A program made the position numbers and the translations under genes. Below, piece after piece: positions 49,901 to 62,500 of a stretch of 64,000 nucleotides of DNA. The notes beneath the pieces were generated by a model. The model was not told the DNA's origin. It saw nothing but the letters and a program-made list of their open reading frames with translations, and searched no databases. The stretch is taken from NCBI GenBank assembly GCA_001584585.1, contig LSYV01000015.1:833575-897574 (forward strand), in the 5' to 3' direction. This stretch comes from Gonium pectorale. Lineage: Eukaryota > Chlorophyta > Chlorophyceae > Chlamydomonadales > Volvocaceae. Numbering within the stretch: position 1 is the first letter of the stretch; every line of letters begins with the position of its first letter.

Positions 49901-52059
49901 GTACTCGCGCTCCACGTCCTGCCGGGCGGCCACCTGTGCCTCAGCAGCAGCCTCCGTGGCCTCCGCCAGCCGCTTCTCTGCAGCAGCCTCTCGGGCCGCC
50001 ACGGCGCGCTCGCGCAGCTCCAACGACCGCTCCAGCTGTCGAAGCTGCTCCTGTGGGTCCCAAAATGGAAGGCGGGGTCGAACGGAGCGGCCAAAGACAA
50101 CCCTCATTGGGCGGGAAGTAACCGTGCGGAATGTAAGGCACTCCTTGCACGGCGATGGGAACATTCATAGGACCCGCCCAAGCAGGTTCAATGTAAGAAG
50201 TCGGTTAATGTAAGACCTCACGGCCAACGCAGTGAACCCCGTGGCTCACAGCCCGACTGGTCCCTTCGCATACTAGCAGGGGCACGGGCAGCTCTCCCAC
50301 CAGCCCGCCTTGTGACTGCACACTCACCAGCCGGCCGTCCTGCTGCTGCTGAATCTCAGTCTTCTGGTTGCGCATGCGCTCCTCCTCGCGCAGGATGCGC
50401 TGGCGGTGCTCGTACGCCACGTTCTCAACATCGCGCTGGAGGTAGGAGAAGACAAATGCCAAGCAAATGCAGCTTCAGATGAAGACACCGCAGGGGAGCT
50501 ACGTCCACTGGAACAGTCCTCTGCACAAGCGGTGTGTGGCAGGTGTGGAGATCAGGCCCATACCACCCGACCCACCTGCTGCCTCCTCAGCTTGTCCATC
50601 GTCTCCTCCTCCCGCTGCCGCAGCTTGGCCAGCCGCTCGCTGTGCATGCGGTCCAGCTCCAGCCGCTCGGCCTCCATGGCGCGCCGGGCCTTGGCCGCCT
50701 CGTCCAGGCGGGCGGCAGCAACCTCCATCTCGCGGATGCGCTCCACCTACAGCGGGGGTGACGGGGTTTCGGGAATCGCTGGGCTAGTGAGGAGGGTACG
50801 CGACGGAACTTGGGACAGAGGGAAGTCGGGAGGTTAGGATGCGCCTTGACCGTCAAACTTTGGGGGGGCCACTTGTGGGGCCTTCAAAAGCGGGCCATTG
50901 CAGTCGCGGGGTGGGGAGACGGCAGCAATGCCGGGGACATTGCGGAACATGCCAGTACAAAAGGCTTCATCGGTCTCGCCGACTTCACCCCGCACCTGTC
51001 GCGCAACCTCCGCGGCGGCCTGCTCTTCAATCTCCTGCCGGTATAGCGCCAAGCGCTCCTCCATGCCCGCGCCTGGCGCCATCCTGGCCGCTCGTAGCCG
51101 CGCTTGGTACTCGTCCTCCAGCTGTTTCATGCGAACCTCCATTTGGTACCTGCAGAGGTATGACATACATAAGTCCCGTACCGTCATATACACTTACAGT
51201 GTTGGGTTTGCCTCATTCTGCTGAGGGGCGAGAGGAAGGCTGTTTGCGTATCAGATGCAATACCTGTCGCCGCCAATGGTCTGGGTGAAGGACTCCTTGC
51301 CCTTCGCCGCCGCCGCTTCCGAGATCGCCAAAAGCAGGTTGAGAACGAAACATGAGTCAGATCCGCCTGCGGAGGGTCGCCGGCGGTAGTTTGAGGCCGT
51401 TGGACACCTCTGTTTGAACAGGCGGGTGGTTTATGGTATGATATGTACGGGCCGCCCCAAGGGTCAGGCGAGCGGCAATTTACAGCCCACACCACAGGGA
51501 GGTGGCAGCCAGCAACAAATGGCACATCACATGTGCCGGTCGCCCTACCATGCGCTTTGGACTTCATGTAGGACTGGAAGAAAGAAGTCTCACGGTCCAC
51601 CTTCAAGACGTCCAAGAGCTCGTCTTCCGTCAGCAGCGGGCGCGACTCGAGGCCCGACTCCTCTTTAAAAACTGATAAGGAATAGTTGTAGTTGACTTTC
51701 CCCAGGTAGTCGGCAATCATGCTGTTGAGCGCATGCCGCTGCAAGCCGGGCCTGTCTCCAGGCGGAGGGCCCAACTGCACAATCTGACCCTTTTGTAGCT
51801 GCGACAGGAGCTGTGCGCGTAGTTGGGACTGCGAGGCCGAGAGGGACACGCCGACAAATGGCGTGCGGACATGTTGGGTCGGCACGCGACAGACACCACC
51901 CGATAGCGCGTGTCCAATAAAGATCTGCAATACGCATTATGAATTTGTCACACTCACCTTCACTTGCCCAATTACGCCTGTGGTCTGCAGTTGGGACAGC
52001 ATCTTCTTCTTAAATTCTTCCTGATCAAGCTTCCCATCCTTGGCGTCTTGCTCCGACAT
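43911..52059 (-). CDS. OFD1: OFD1-like centriole/basal-body protein (LisH, coiled coils, polyQ)
   Basis: Eighteen minus-strand exons stay in phase: 51958-52059, 51549-51828, 51264-51315, 50996-51149, 50576-50746, 50328-50435, 49856-50050, 49404-49565, 49019-49141, 48680-48796, 48443-48538, 48109-48277, 47463-47742, 47135-47213, 45177-46511, 44646-44952, 44350-44399 and 43911-44054 (about 1,307 residues). OFD1 sits at distal centrioles and basal bodies, limits centriole length and is needed for ciliogenesis. The N terminus (EEFKKKMLSQLQTTGVIGQV, SQLRAQLLSQLQ) aligns with the OFD1 start. A LisH motif follows at residues 63-94 (ALNSMIADYLGKVNYNYSLS, then VFKEESGL), with FFQSYMKSKAH after it. Exons 4-12 are almost continuous coiled coil (residues about 150-575), rich in Glu/Arg/Ala heptads. 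A 445-codon exon is Gln/His/Pro-rich with an 11-Gln run. The end is acidic (GLNDDDEEEG). Confidence 0.85.
45931..45966 (-). repeat. CAG/CAA run encoding polyglutamine in OFD1
   Basis: On the minus strand a mixed CAG/CAA run encodes eleven consecutive Gln, followed by LMQMQ. CAA interruptions break the repeat. The surrounding exon 45177-46511 is Gln-rich throughout its first two thirds. Confidence 0.9.
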
Positions 52060-52776
52060 ATTAAATGGGAATGCAACGCTTGAGCAGGAACGGTGGTCAA
52101 CCCAGAGTGCGGTCAGCAACGCGGGCACCTTGAGGGCCCCCAACGCCACGACTGGTATCAATTGATAACTATATGGTATTTGTACAGCTTGGCGGCCTCT
52201 TTGAATGCATCATTTTAAAACAGGAGGAGACCCCCTGAGCACTTATCAAATAGCAAACTCGCCGCTCAGATACGCAAGCAGAAAATGTGGAAGTTGCTGT
52301 TGACAAGTTCGGAACCATAAAGGATACACAAACACACCATAACACTGTCGTACAGCATGCCGTACTTTAAGACACACGACCCCAGAGCCGGCTCTGCACA
52401 ACACACTGCTCCTCGGCTTACAGAGGAAGCATGAGGATCTGACAGGCAGGAACTGCAACAGCATACAAGCACGCAGTGCTTGTCCGATGCACGGCACTGC
52501 GTGGTGCCCTTCATTCATTTTCCTTTACCCCGTGGCACACCGGCCGATACAACGGTTCGAAAACTCAACTGTCAAAATTACCCACTGCCCAGCACAGAGA
52601 AACGAGTCCACAACGTAGGCCTGTGTAGACATGCACACGCAACGAACTAACCACCCCCGTATATGCTGCGTTTGCCCCTTGCTGCGGTCAGCAACTGCGT
52701 GCAGGTTACCAAAACAAAGGTTGTGCAATGGGCGAGCCCGATGCAGGACCTCTTGCAGGGTCTGCGAGCGCGCAAC
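52060..52776. other. Intergenic: OFD1 promoter side and TPR gene 3' flank
   Basis: 717 bases, relatively AT-rich. Both neighbours are on the minus strand, so this is OFD1 upstream sequence plus the 3' UTR of the TPR gene. A poly(A) candidate is listed separately. Confidence 0.5.
52418..52422 (-). terminator. Candidate TGTAA poly(A) signal of the TPR gene
   Basis: TGTAA on the minus strand, about 355 bases after the TPR protein stop codon. This is the usual volvocine poly(A) signal at a plausible 3' UTR length. Confidence 0.4.
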
Positions 52777-55700
52777 CTACCGGGGTGGCTGCCACACGGG
52801 CCAGGCTCTCCGGAAGCGGGTGCTTAGCAGTAGGCCCGACCCCTCGGGCCCCTCGCCGCGCAGGTGGCCCTCCCCGCCCAGCAGTGCCGAGATGTCCCAC
52901 CCGCTCAACGGCCCGCTGCCCGCCCACATGTGCCGCGCGCAGCCCTCCCACTGCGAAGCCTCGCTGCCTGTGGCACGGATGCGTGGCGCGAACTCAAAGG
53001 GGTCAGTGTTGCAGTGGTTCCAGGCTGGCAGCGAAGGTGCGGCAAAGGTACAGCGAGTCGAAATGCTCGACAGAGTCATCAGCATTTGGTCGACATGCGC
53101 ACGGCCAAGCGCACTATAACAGTCAATGGGTCAGGTGCGCAGTCAGGCAGGCAGACAAGAGTTTTGGGGACGGCCTGAAGGAGAGTGCGACCTTAGCCAT
53201 TGGCCGTGCCGTGCCGTACGATTCATACCTCAACTCCGGGAGTGCCAGTCGAAGGGAGCAGTATTGCTTGCTGATATGCTAAATTGCACCCAATGTTTGC
53301 TTACTGGCACGGTAACAGCACAACGTTTTTATCCTCAACATACGACCACACCCAAAGCGCACCTCTGTTGGGCAGCACCCACAGCAGCTGCGCGTAGCGC
53401 CACGACAGCACCGCCGCCACCGACGCGTGCACGCCCAGCCTCGCAGCGGCCGATGCGGCTGCCGACGCCTCGCCCCCCTGCTGCCCCTGCAGATGCTCCT
53501 GATGTGCCTGCGCCTGATGTAGCTGCTGCTGCTGCGCCATCTGCAGGTGCAGGCGTGCTGGGTCCAGGCGCAGCAGCTTGGCGGCCTCCCGGAACAGCCC
53601 CTCGGCGAAGGTGACCCGCGCGGAGCGGGAGTAGGCGTAGCCCAGCAGCGCCAGCAGGGGCGCCAGCGCGGGGCTACGCTCACCGTGGGCGGCTGGAGGG
53701 TTCGGGTCGGCCGGGCAGAGTATGAAGAGGTGTTCACGAGACAGCAAAACGGCGCATCACTAGGCGTTGCTAGTAGGAGGCCGGGAACGTGTGTGGCACG
53801 CCGCACTAACCTGATCACACTATTGGCACGTGCCGAGAGCCCCTATGCTCCTAGCTAAGTGCGGGATGGTGGATGGGCTAGACGTGCCGCAACCGAGTAA
53901 CTGACCAGTTGGTTGAGCGCATAGGCGCCGTACAGACAAACCGTTCACGGTGCCAGAACGGTGATAAGGTCAGACGTGAAGAGGAAGAGGAAAAAAATGA
54001 ACGAACGACCGCTTTTAGCCCTATAGCGTATAGCGGCCCAAATCCTCCCGCAATCCCACGTTGGCACTGGGCTAGCAACCCGCAGCATCAACCCGCAGCA
54101 TCAACTCCCCCTCACCCTCCGCGGCCTTGAGCGCCTCCCCGAGCAGCTCCTCAGCTGCACCCCACTCCTTGAGCTGCATCTGCAGCTGCGCCCGGCCTGC
54201 CAACGCGTCAGCCGCCACCTGGACAGGCCGAGGGATCGCGAGTGCGGCGGGGCGTGACACGAACACGCCATCAGAGACTGTGAGCAACCTGGCTAGCGGG
54301 CTTCCGCCCATCTACCCGCATTCGCACCACGCGGGCGCAGTAGTCGGTGAACCCGCCCCCGTGCACCCTTTCCAGTTCTGGGTCGCGGGCAGGGGCATGT
54401 CGCTGCACGGATACAACCCTGAACCCCTTCCCGCGCTTATGCTCTGCGCAACGCACCTCGTTGTTGTGCTGCGTGCCCAGCCACTGCCCAGCTGGCCCGC
54501 CAGGCGCCGGCCCCGGGGCCCGCGCCGCCTCAGCCGCCGCAACAAACGCCGTGTCTGCCTCCTGCTGGTGTCCGCACGACGCCTGCAGCATCCCCAGAGC
54601 ATGCAGAGCGTCCGCTAGCTCCGGTGCCCCCTGCGCCGCCGCTGCCGGGTCCCGTCCAAGTGCCGCTGCCAGCTGTGCCGCAGCCGGCGGCGCAGGTACC
54701 GTCGCGACAACCTCCTCGGCTGACGCCGACGCCGGCGCGCACGCTGGCGGTGGAGCTGTGGGCTCGGCGGTGGCAGCCGGCTCGGGCGGCGGCGGCGGCT
54801 CGGAGGCACGAGAAGTGAGCGCCAGGAGCGCTAAGCTGCGGATGTGTGAGGAGGCAGCGAGGGCAGGCGTGGAGCGGCCTGCTGGAGCGGAGGGTCGAAG
54901 CGCGCGTTCGCAGGCCGCCGCTGCGTCCTGCGCCTCGTTATCAAGGCCCTGTGGGTGGACGGAAAGGGGGAGCTTAACGGCTCACGTACACACGAGGAGT
55001 GGTGGGGGCGGAGCGGGCACATACACTGAACGAACAGGGAGACGGGACAGGCATCTTGGGTGTGTGCAGCGGAGAGCGGGCTGGGGCGTTGCTGACGCCT
55101 CATGTAGGGCAGCATGGCTCTTGGGAAGCCCTGAACCCCAAGCCCTAGCCGCTACACCGACTCGCCGTCACGGCATGGTACGATAGTAATGAGCAGGCTG
55201 TCGGCGCATCGGGCACGCTACGCCGCCATGAGCTCCGCATCTTTGCCCGCGGTATAACCCAACATGCCCACCTGCAGAAGCGCCGCCCGCGCTGCCAGGC
55301 TGCCCGCCGCCAGCGTCAGGTCGGCCGCCGTAGGGCCCGCTGTCGCAGCCGCTCGGGGCGCCGCCAGCGTCAACCCACTGCTCGCGTGGTTGCCAGCCTT
55401 GGTCTGCATAGGTACAATCAAAGTACCGGAGAGTTTGGTTACGGCGGCGGAGCTGTGGATTTGCCCATGGTTGCGAGGCAGCTTCCTCTTGCCAGACAGC
55501 AACTCCCGCCGTCCGAACCGTTTTGAGAAGCCGCTCGGCACCAAGGCCCCCTGATGTCATCCCGCTGATCCGCCAGCCCACAAACCCACCCAGTTGTTCC
55601 GCTCCGCCTCGATGGCCGCCACCACAAGGTGCAGCCGTGCAGCACCAAGGGGGTCGGCTTCGGGGCTGCTGTACGACAGACCCGACAGGAGTACATCCAC

Positions 55701-56025
55701 GGCCATGTCAGGATTGGACTGCGGGGGAACATGTGGGAAGCACCACTGGGGTTTCTGGTGTTGACTACACGCCAGAACGCGGCTTTCGCCTGCGGGGGCG
55801 TTATGCAGGGTCCCCGGTCTTGGTCCTTCCCTGCGCAAACCCCTAAACCCAATCCCGCCTTCCCGGAGGAATTCTTACCTTGTGCTGGCCTATTGCATAT
55901 TCAATCATCTGGTCCACGGCCGAGCCCGAGGATGCGGACGATGTGGCAGCGGCGAAGGAGCGCAGGACCAGACTCGGCCTGCTTAATTGATGGCACGCCC
56001 GAGGCAGCAGCCGCGATTGCCACAT
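52777..56025 (-). CDS. TPR-like protein with probable mitochondrial presequence
   Basis: Seven minus-strand exons close in frame: 55879-56025, 55590-55718, 55272-55403, 54457-54948, 54116-54218, 53363-53692 and 52777-53024 (about 526 residues). The start MWQSRLLPRACHQLSRPSLV has Arg but no acid in the first 38 residues, as in a mitochondrial or plastid presequence. Helical-repeat segments resemble tetratricopeptides: DEAQ-type openings such as GLDNEAQDAAAACERALRP, ADALAGRAQLQMQLKEWGAA followed by EELLGEALKAAEG, and LLALLGYAYSRSARVTFAEG followed by LFREAAKLLRL. TPRs are protein-binding scaffolds. The exact partner and pathway cannot be told. An Ala/Pro/Glu-rich linker lies in the 164-codon exon. 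The C-terminal exon has Trp-rich sequence without a known domain. I do not recognise a named orthologue. Confidence 0.75.
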
Positions 56026-56579
56026 GGTGGCAACTGGCGGGCTGCGTGCGCGGGTTGGTGGGGCCCTGAGGTTGGTTTTAAACGTGAAAGTAACTTTGAA
56101 TGGTGATTTACAGATGTCAGCCACAGGAAGGCTCTAATCGGCGAGTGACGCCGAACGCTGTGCTCACCGCTCCGATGCCGAACTGTGGCTCGTCTTCTGT
56201 CGGCACCCGGGGCCCATGATTCCCAGGATCACAATGCAGTTGTACTGATCATCGATGTTGTTTACCGCGAGCCTCTCTTGACCTTACGAGCTGACATCAG
56301 CCCAGGGCCGGCAGCATGGAAGACCAGCAGGGATTCCATGACGAGCAGCAGGCGCTTGGACGCGGAGCGGCGCGATTCAAGCACGGCCTCGGCTTTGGCG
56401 GGTGCGCATTCCGTCTTCAGACGCCGTGGTGCTCGGAGGGAATAACAAACCGCTTTGGGGCCCGCCGTTATGACACGTCTCGTTACGGGCCATGACGGAG
56501 GCCCTTCATAAGTGCAGCTCGACCCCATTCCCCACCCGCACCTTGTCCCCTGCTGTCTGCCGCCTTCACCAATCCCAAT
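56026..56579. promoter_or_regulatory. Divergent upstream region, TPR gene and WW-FF gene
   Basis: The two genes point away from this 554-base interval, so it should contain both promoters, and possibly a 5' untranslated exon of the WW-FF gene. No TATA element with good spacing was seen. Confidence 0.45.
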
Positions 56580-59500
56580 ATGAAGCCCTGCCCTCCATCT
56601 GTTTCCCCGGCTTCCCCCAGGTCCGATTCCGCATCCGGGCGTCCGCAGGCCCCCGGGTCTCAGCCCCCGCCAGGGCAGCCGGCGCAGCAGCCGCCCGGTC
56701 ACGCAGCTCCGCCCCCAGTAGCCCCACCACACGGCTACCCCTATCCCTATCCCTACCCCTACCCCGGCTATCCGCCGCCGGCGCACCACCCCGGCCACCC
56801 GCCGCCGCCGTACGGGTACCCACCGGCGCCCGGCCCCCCCCCACCATATCCTCACGCCTACCCTCACGGCTACCCGCCGCATGCGCCTCCACCGGCAGGC
56901 CACGCACCAAGTGGGTTGGGGGCCATGCTGGGAGGGGCTGGGGCGTTGCGCTGCGCTGTGCCCGCATGTGGGCACGGAGCGGGGCGGCGGGGTCTGGGCC
57001 TGCTGCGCGCACCGGCGATGCTCCGAACCAGAAGCAGACCGAAGCGGGAAGGCTTCGGGCCGTCGGTGCGTGTGGCGATGTGGAGTAAAACCAAATGCGA
57101 ATTCCTACTCCTGAAATGACATGGCTTTGCCCCGGCTGCTCTGCTTTGACAGGTCCGTACCCTCCGGGCTACGCCCCGCCGGCGCCGTATCCCCCCGGCT
57201 ATCCGCCACCTCACCCCTACCCGCACGGCGCGCCGCCACCGCCCCGGCCGCCGCCGGGCGCACCGCCGCCGGGGGCACCTGCGCCCGGTGCGGTGCCGCC
57301 GCCCCGGCCGCCACCAGGAGCGCCGTCGGCGGGGGCGCCGCCGCCATGGCAGCCGCCGGCGGGCGCAGCCTCGGGTGCACCACCGGCCGCACCTCCTCCA
57401 GGGTATCACGCCCCGCCAGGACCGTACGGCCATGCTCAACCGCCGTACGGGTACCCCCCGGCGCCCTACGGCCATCCGCCGTACGGTGCGCCGCCGCCGC
57501 ATCCGCCGCCTGCAGGTGCGGCTGGGGCGGCCCGTCTAGCTGTTGCGAGTGGTTGGGCAGAGGGTGGTCCAGGCACTTTGCTGTGTGGGCATTGTTCGCG
57601 GGGCTAGCTGGCTTGGCTGCCCGCCATGAACCCTACTTGCCCCCCTTGCTGCAAACGCGACCCCCAACGCGACCCGGCAACGCGTTGTCCAGCCACTCCG
57701 GCCGCCGCCGGCGCGGCGGCGGCGCCGCCGGAGGGCGCGGAGGACGCCGACGCTGCTGCCAAGGCCAAGGCCGCGGCCGACGCGGAGGCTGCCGCCAAGC
57801 GCGCCGCGCACGAGGCGGAGCGCAAGGCCAAGGAGGAGGCGATGCGCAAGGTGCTGGCAGCGTGGACGGTCCACAAGAGCGACGACGGGTCGGTGTATTA
57901 CTACAACACGCTTACAGAGGTGGGGCCTGGGTAGAGGCATCGTGCAATGTCTCCCGCCAAGCTGTCTGTGTGCGGGGCTCTGGAGCGACGTGAGAGAGGA
58001 GCGCGCGTGTGCGTCGGCACAGAATGCCGGTACCGTATGCAAAGTCTGCAAGTCGAGACCCTCCCCCGCAGCACAGGACAAACGCTGCTGGCGCATAGCC
58101 CGTTGTTATTCATACCGTTTCTTCTTCAACCCTCCTCCCCCCCCCCCCCCGCCTAGCACGCAAAGCGGTCGCATAGCGTCCTGTCGCTGTGCATCTCCAG
58201 CCAACCCCAGCCCGAAGGGAGCGACGTCCTGACCCCTCCCCTGGATACAACCCCAGCCCCCGGTGCCGCCACTGCAGGAGTCCAGCTGGGAGCGGCCCGC
58301 CGGCTTCAGGGGCGAGGTGGCGGAGGTGGCGGAGCAGCCCGTGCCCGTGGACGCGAAGCAGGTGCTCGGCGCGGCGGGGGGCTTGGGGGTGCGGGACGTG
58401 GGAGTGCGGAGAGGAGCTCGATGGGATCGGATTCAACAAGTGGGGCGGATTGGGCGGTGCTGCTGCTTGCTGGGTGCACCCCGGCAGTGTGCTGCGTCGA
58501 GCGGTGGCGCCCACATGGTCTGTGCCCATACCATGCCGCACGGCTTACGGTGCCGCACGGCGATGCACCCGCTACCCGGTGCTCCGATCAAACGCACTGT
58601 CGACACGCGGCTGGCCCTCAGGTCGGCGACACGGAGTGGCAGGAGGTGCGCTGCGCGGACGGCCGCACCTACTTCTACAACCCGGAGTCGGAGGTGCGCC
58701 CGGGTGTTGGGCCGGATGGGGGTTGGCGGGGGTGCGGGCGGCGCGCAGAGCCTTCGTGAGAGTTGACGGCGTACAAAGACGGGGAGGTTAGGTATGCGAT
58801 TCCGCACAAAGCGAGGTACGCGACCGTGTGGTGCGGGACACGGTCAGGGCTAGCAGGGCGGACAGCGCAAGGGTCCACCTGCTCGTCGCAGCCTGGTGAG
58901 CGTCGTTGCGCCGTCGTAAGCAGCAGCGTTCCGTGGGAACTCTGCCGCCGCCCGCCGCCCACCCGTGGGTTGGTCCGTCCGCAGGAGACGTCATGGGCGG
59001 TTCCGGAGCCGGTGGCTGCCTTCCGCCGCAAGCAGGCGGAGGCAGAGGAGGCGCGGCGGCGCGATGAGGAGGAGAAGCGGCGCGCGGCCAGGGCGGAGGC
59101 GGACGTGGAGGCGCGGCAACGGATGACGGCAGTCGGTGCGGAGGGCGGGCTGGAGAGGGGGAGCAGCGCATCGCGGTGCGGGATCCCTGGGAATGGCAAC
59201 GTCAGGCCGGCTGGCTGGCAGTTCTAGGGCAACCGTCGGCTGTGCAGTGCCAGAGCGACGGCGGCGTGGCGGGTCGGGGCGGTCACAGGGTGCTCGTGGT
59301 TTACACCATAGTGTCACACACCACGGACCGTCACCACTAGTGGAACTTACGTCTGGCGCATCAACCGCGCCTTTGGCCTCGTCCCTGGTATACCAGCACC
59401 CCAAGCATGGGACCAACCCTCTGGTCGGTCCGCTCGACTCTTCCATACCGCGTCTGCCACGTGTACGATATGGACAGGGCCATGGCCTTTCCGGTGTATG

Positions 59501-62500
59501 TACGATGTACGGATGTGCATTGTGTGGGGCCGGTGTGTGGGACAGGAGCCGCAGTGACGTGACGGACGAGCCGTGCCTGCCGCCGCACTTGCTGCCCGCG
59601 CTTACCACTGCCTCGTTGGAGGGCCTCCCCCATCGGGGCATCCTTGCTTCGCCAGGCGCTGGAACCAGAGCGAACGCTGCCAGAAACTCCTGCCGGGCAT
59701 CAATGAAGGCGGATTTGAAGGCCCATCCCATCTTCCACACTAATACTCGGCACCCAAGTCCACTTTTACCCCCTCTACACCTGCCACCGTTACCGCACGT
59801 CTCCAACCCCCGCCTGCGCCCGCCTCCACTGCCACCTGCGGCCGCCTGCAGGGGGTGCCCCCGGATTGGCCCCGTTCGGACGCGGCGGCGGGATGATGTA
59901 CGGTATGGGCCCGCCGGGTGCCTTCCCACCCGGCGGGCTGCGACCCGCGGGTCTGTTCGCCCCGCGGCCGCCCTCCAAGGACGAGCTGGTGGGCCGCTTC
60001 AAGGAGCTGCTCATGGACAAGGGGGTAAGACAGCGGGATGAGCGTGGGATGGGAACGGGCATTGCGTCGTTAGGGGAAGTTGAGGGGCCGGGGAGTCGCG
60101 GTTTGCATGCGAGCTGACGGTTGTCGAACGTGGGAGGAAGGGGAACGGTGTGTGCATCGTCCCATGTGCTATGAAGAGCGGTTTCCCGCTCGGCGCCCCC
60201 CTTAGGTGACCCCGTTTTCGCGCTGGGAGCGTGAGCTGCCCAAGCTGGAGGCGGACCCTCGCTGGGCGGGCTTGGCCCGACTGACGGCCAAGGAGAAGCG
60301 CGCGGCCTTCGACGAGTTCTGCCGGAGCACAGCAGGTGGGGCCGGGGTGGGGCGGGATGGGGCGTGGGGCACCTTCGTGGGCCGCTAGCCGCCTACTGCA
60401 CTTGTAGTCTCCGCCCCCGTCCAGCCATGTACCTCTCGGCTCTCCGCGCCGCGCCCCACCGCAACCCCACGCGTTCCGACCCGTTTCCCACCTTTGCTAC
60501 CCTCTACCTCACCCCACCCTTGATTTCCCCTAACCCATCTGAACGCTGTGCGCAACCGCAACTCTGCCCCTCCGTAGCGGAGCAGAAGAAGCTCAAGGAG
60601 GCGCGGGCCGCTGCGGCGCTCAACGGCTTCCGGCAGCTCCTGGACGACGTGCTCGTACTGGAGCGGCATGTACGGCAGCAGGTGAGGCGGGTTTAGGTCC
60701 GGGACCGCTGTTGAGATGGGCGGGCTGGGTAGCCCGGTCTTCGCTCCAGCACAAGCTGGGATGGGGGGGGTGCGGGGCGTGGGGCGGGATGCTGCCATGG
60801 CTCCGCAATGCCGGCCCTGGCGTGTTGGCGCCTGAGGTTGCCATACGCCCACACTCCTTCCGGCCACTCGCACGCTCTCCCTCCCGCCCATGCCCACGCC
60901 CCTTCCCGTTCAACGCCCCGGCCCGCCTTTCCGCAGACGCGCGCGGAGGAGCGGGCGGCGCGCAGGGCCGCTCGGGAGGAGGGCGAGGACGGGGGCGAGG
61001 CGAACGGCGGAGCCGGCGGCGACGGCAGGGCTGGGAAGGGCGAGGGCGGCGACGAGGGCGGCGAGGAGGAGGACGACGACGCGGAGGACGACCCCTCCCT
61101 GGGCGACGAGGCCATCGCCTCCGGCTTGACGATCGAGTACGTGTCGCGGTACTGGGCCAACGACGACCGCTGGTCGGCCGTGCCCGAGGAGGTGAGGTGT
61201 AGAAGGTTGGTAGGATTAGGCAGGCCGTGCCGTGGTGAGGGGGCCGGGGCGGGCAGCGCGCAGCCCGGGGCGGTGGCCGTAATATGGGGTTGAAGAGGTG
61301 GGGCGGAGGGAGGGAGGAAGGGCTGCCACTCCGGCGGCATGACATTGGCGCAGGAGTCGGGAGTTGCAGTCGCGGCCGTGGGAGAGGCCCCGGCCGCTGG
61401 CAGACCGTGGCAGCAGAGTCGGTTGGCGGTGGTCATGGCGTGCTCTGAACGCCACCATAGACCATATAGGAGGCACACGTAGGCGGGGGTGGGTGCTGCC
61501 TGTGTATCAGCATCGAAAGGCAGCCCAGGCTCGCACGTGCAGCGGGCGTCGTGCAGCGGGTGCGGGCGGTCACATGGCATGACGGCTAACACAGGGGGAG
61601 GGAGTAGAGGACAGCAGCCGGGTGGCGTGGCTTTGATCCCGTTTCCCTTTGCTGTGGTGAGGGGCGGGGTGCTATTGTGACAGATGTCCATGTCGACCAG
61701 GCGCCGTGTGAATGGGGTGCGCCGCAGCCCCAGCCGCCCAGCTGCACTGTACATGCCGTCCTACCGCCCGCGCCCGCACAGCGCTCCCGCTTCCCCGCCC
61801 GCCTACGCCTGTGCGCGCCGCAGACGCGGAAGCAGCTCTTCGCGGAGCGCTTTGGCGCCGCGCAGGCCGCGGCTGAGGAGGCAGCGGCGGCTGCAAAGGC
61901 AGCGGCCGAGGAGGCTTTCCTCTCTCTGCTGCGCGAGGCGGGAGTCACCGCATCCGCCAAGTACGAGGGTGCGGGATGGGGATAGGGGGGCTTTTGCCTC
62001 GAATGGTGAAACACTCAAGGGCATTGCCAGTTATGTTCCCCAGGAGGGAAGGAATGGAGGGGCTCCGGAGACCAGGTCAGGTGTGTGTCGCGTCGGGCCG
62101 GGTTTACGCAGCCCCCACCCCCGCCCGTGCCCCAACCTGCCGTCGCGGCCGTGTAGGGCGTCGGGAGATGCCCATCTCCCTAACTTGCGCGCGCAGGTGG
62201 AGCCGCGTCAAGAGCGACCCACGGGTCTTGACCGACCCGCGGTTCACTGACCTGCCCGGCGGCAGCGCAGCCGCCGAGGCCGCCTTCAACCGCTTCGTGG
62301 GCGGCCTGGAGGCGGCTGCTCGCGCGGGCGAGGAGCAGGAGCGCAAGCGCGCGGAGGCGGCCCGCCGGACGGCGGAGCAGACGGCGGAGGCGGAGGAGCG
62401 GCGCCGGTGAGGGGCTGGGGGGCCGGGGGCGAGGGGACCACAGACCTTGCTTGTCACCGGCCTCTTGTGGTTCAGTGATATTTGACTTGGAAGGTGTGGG

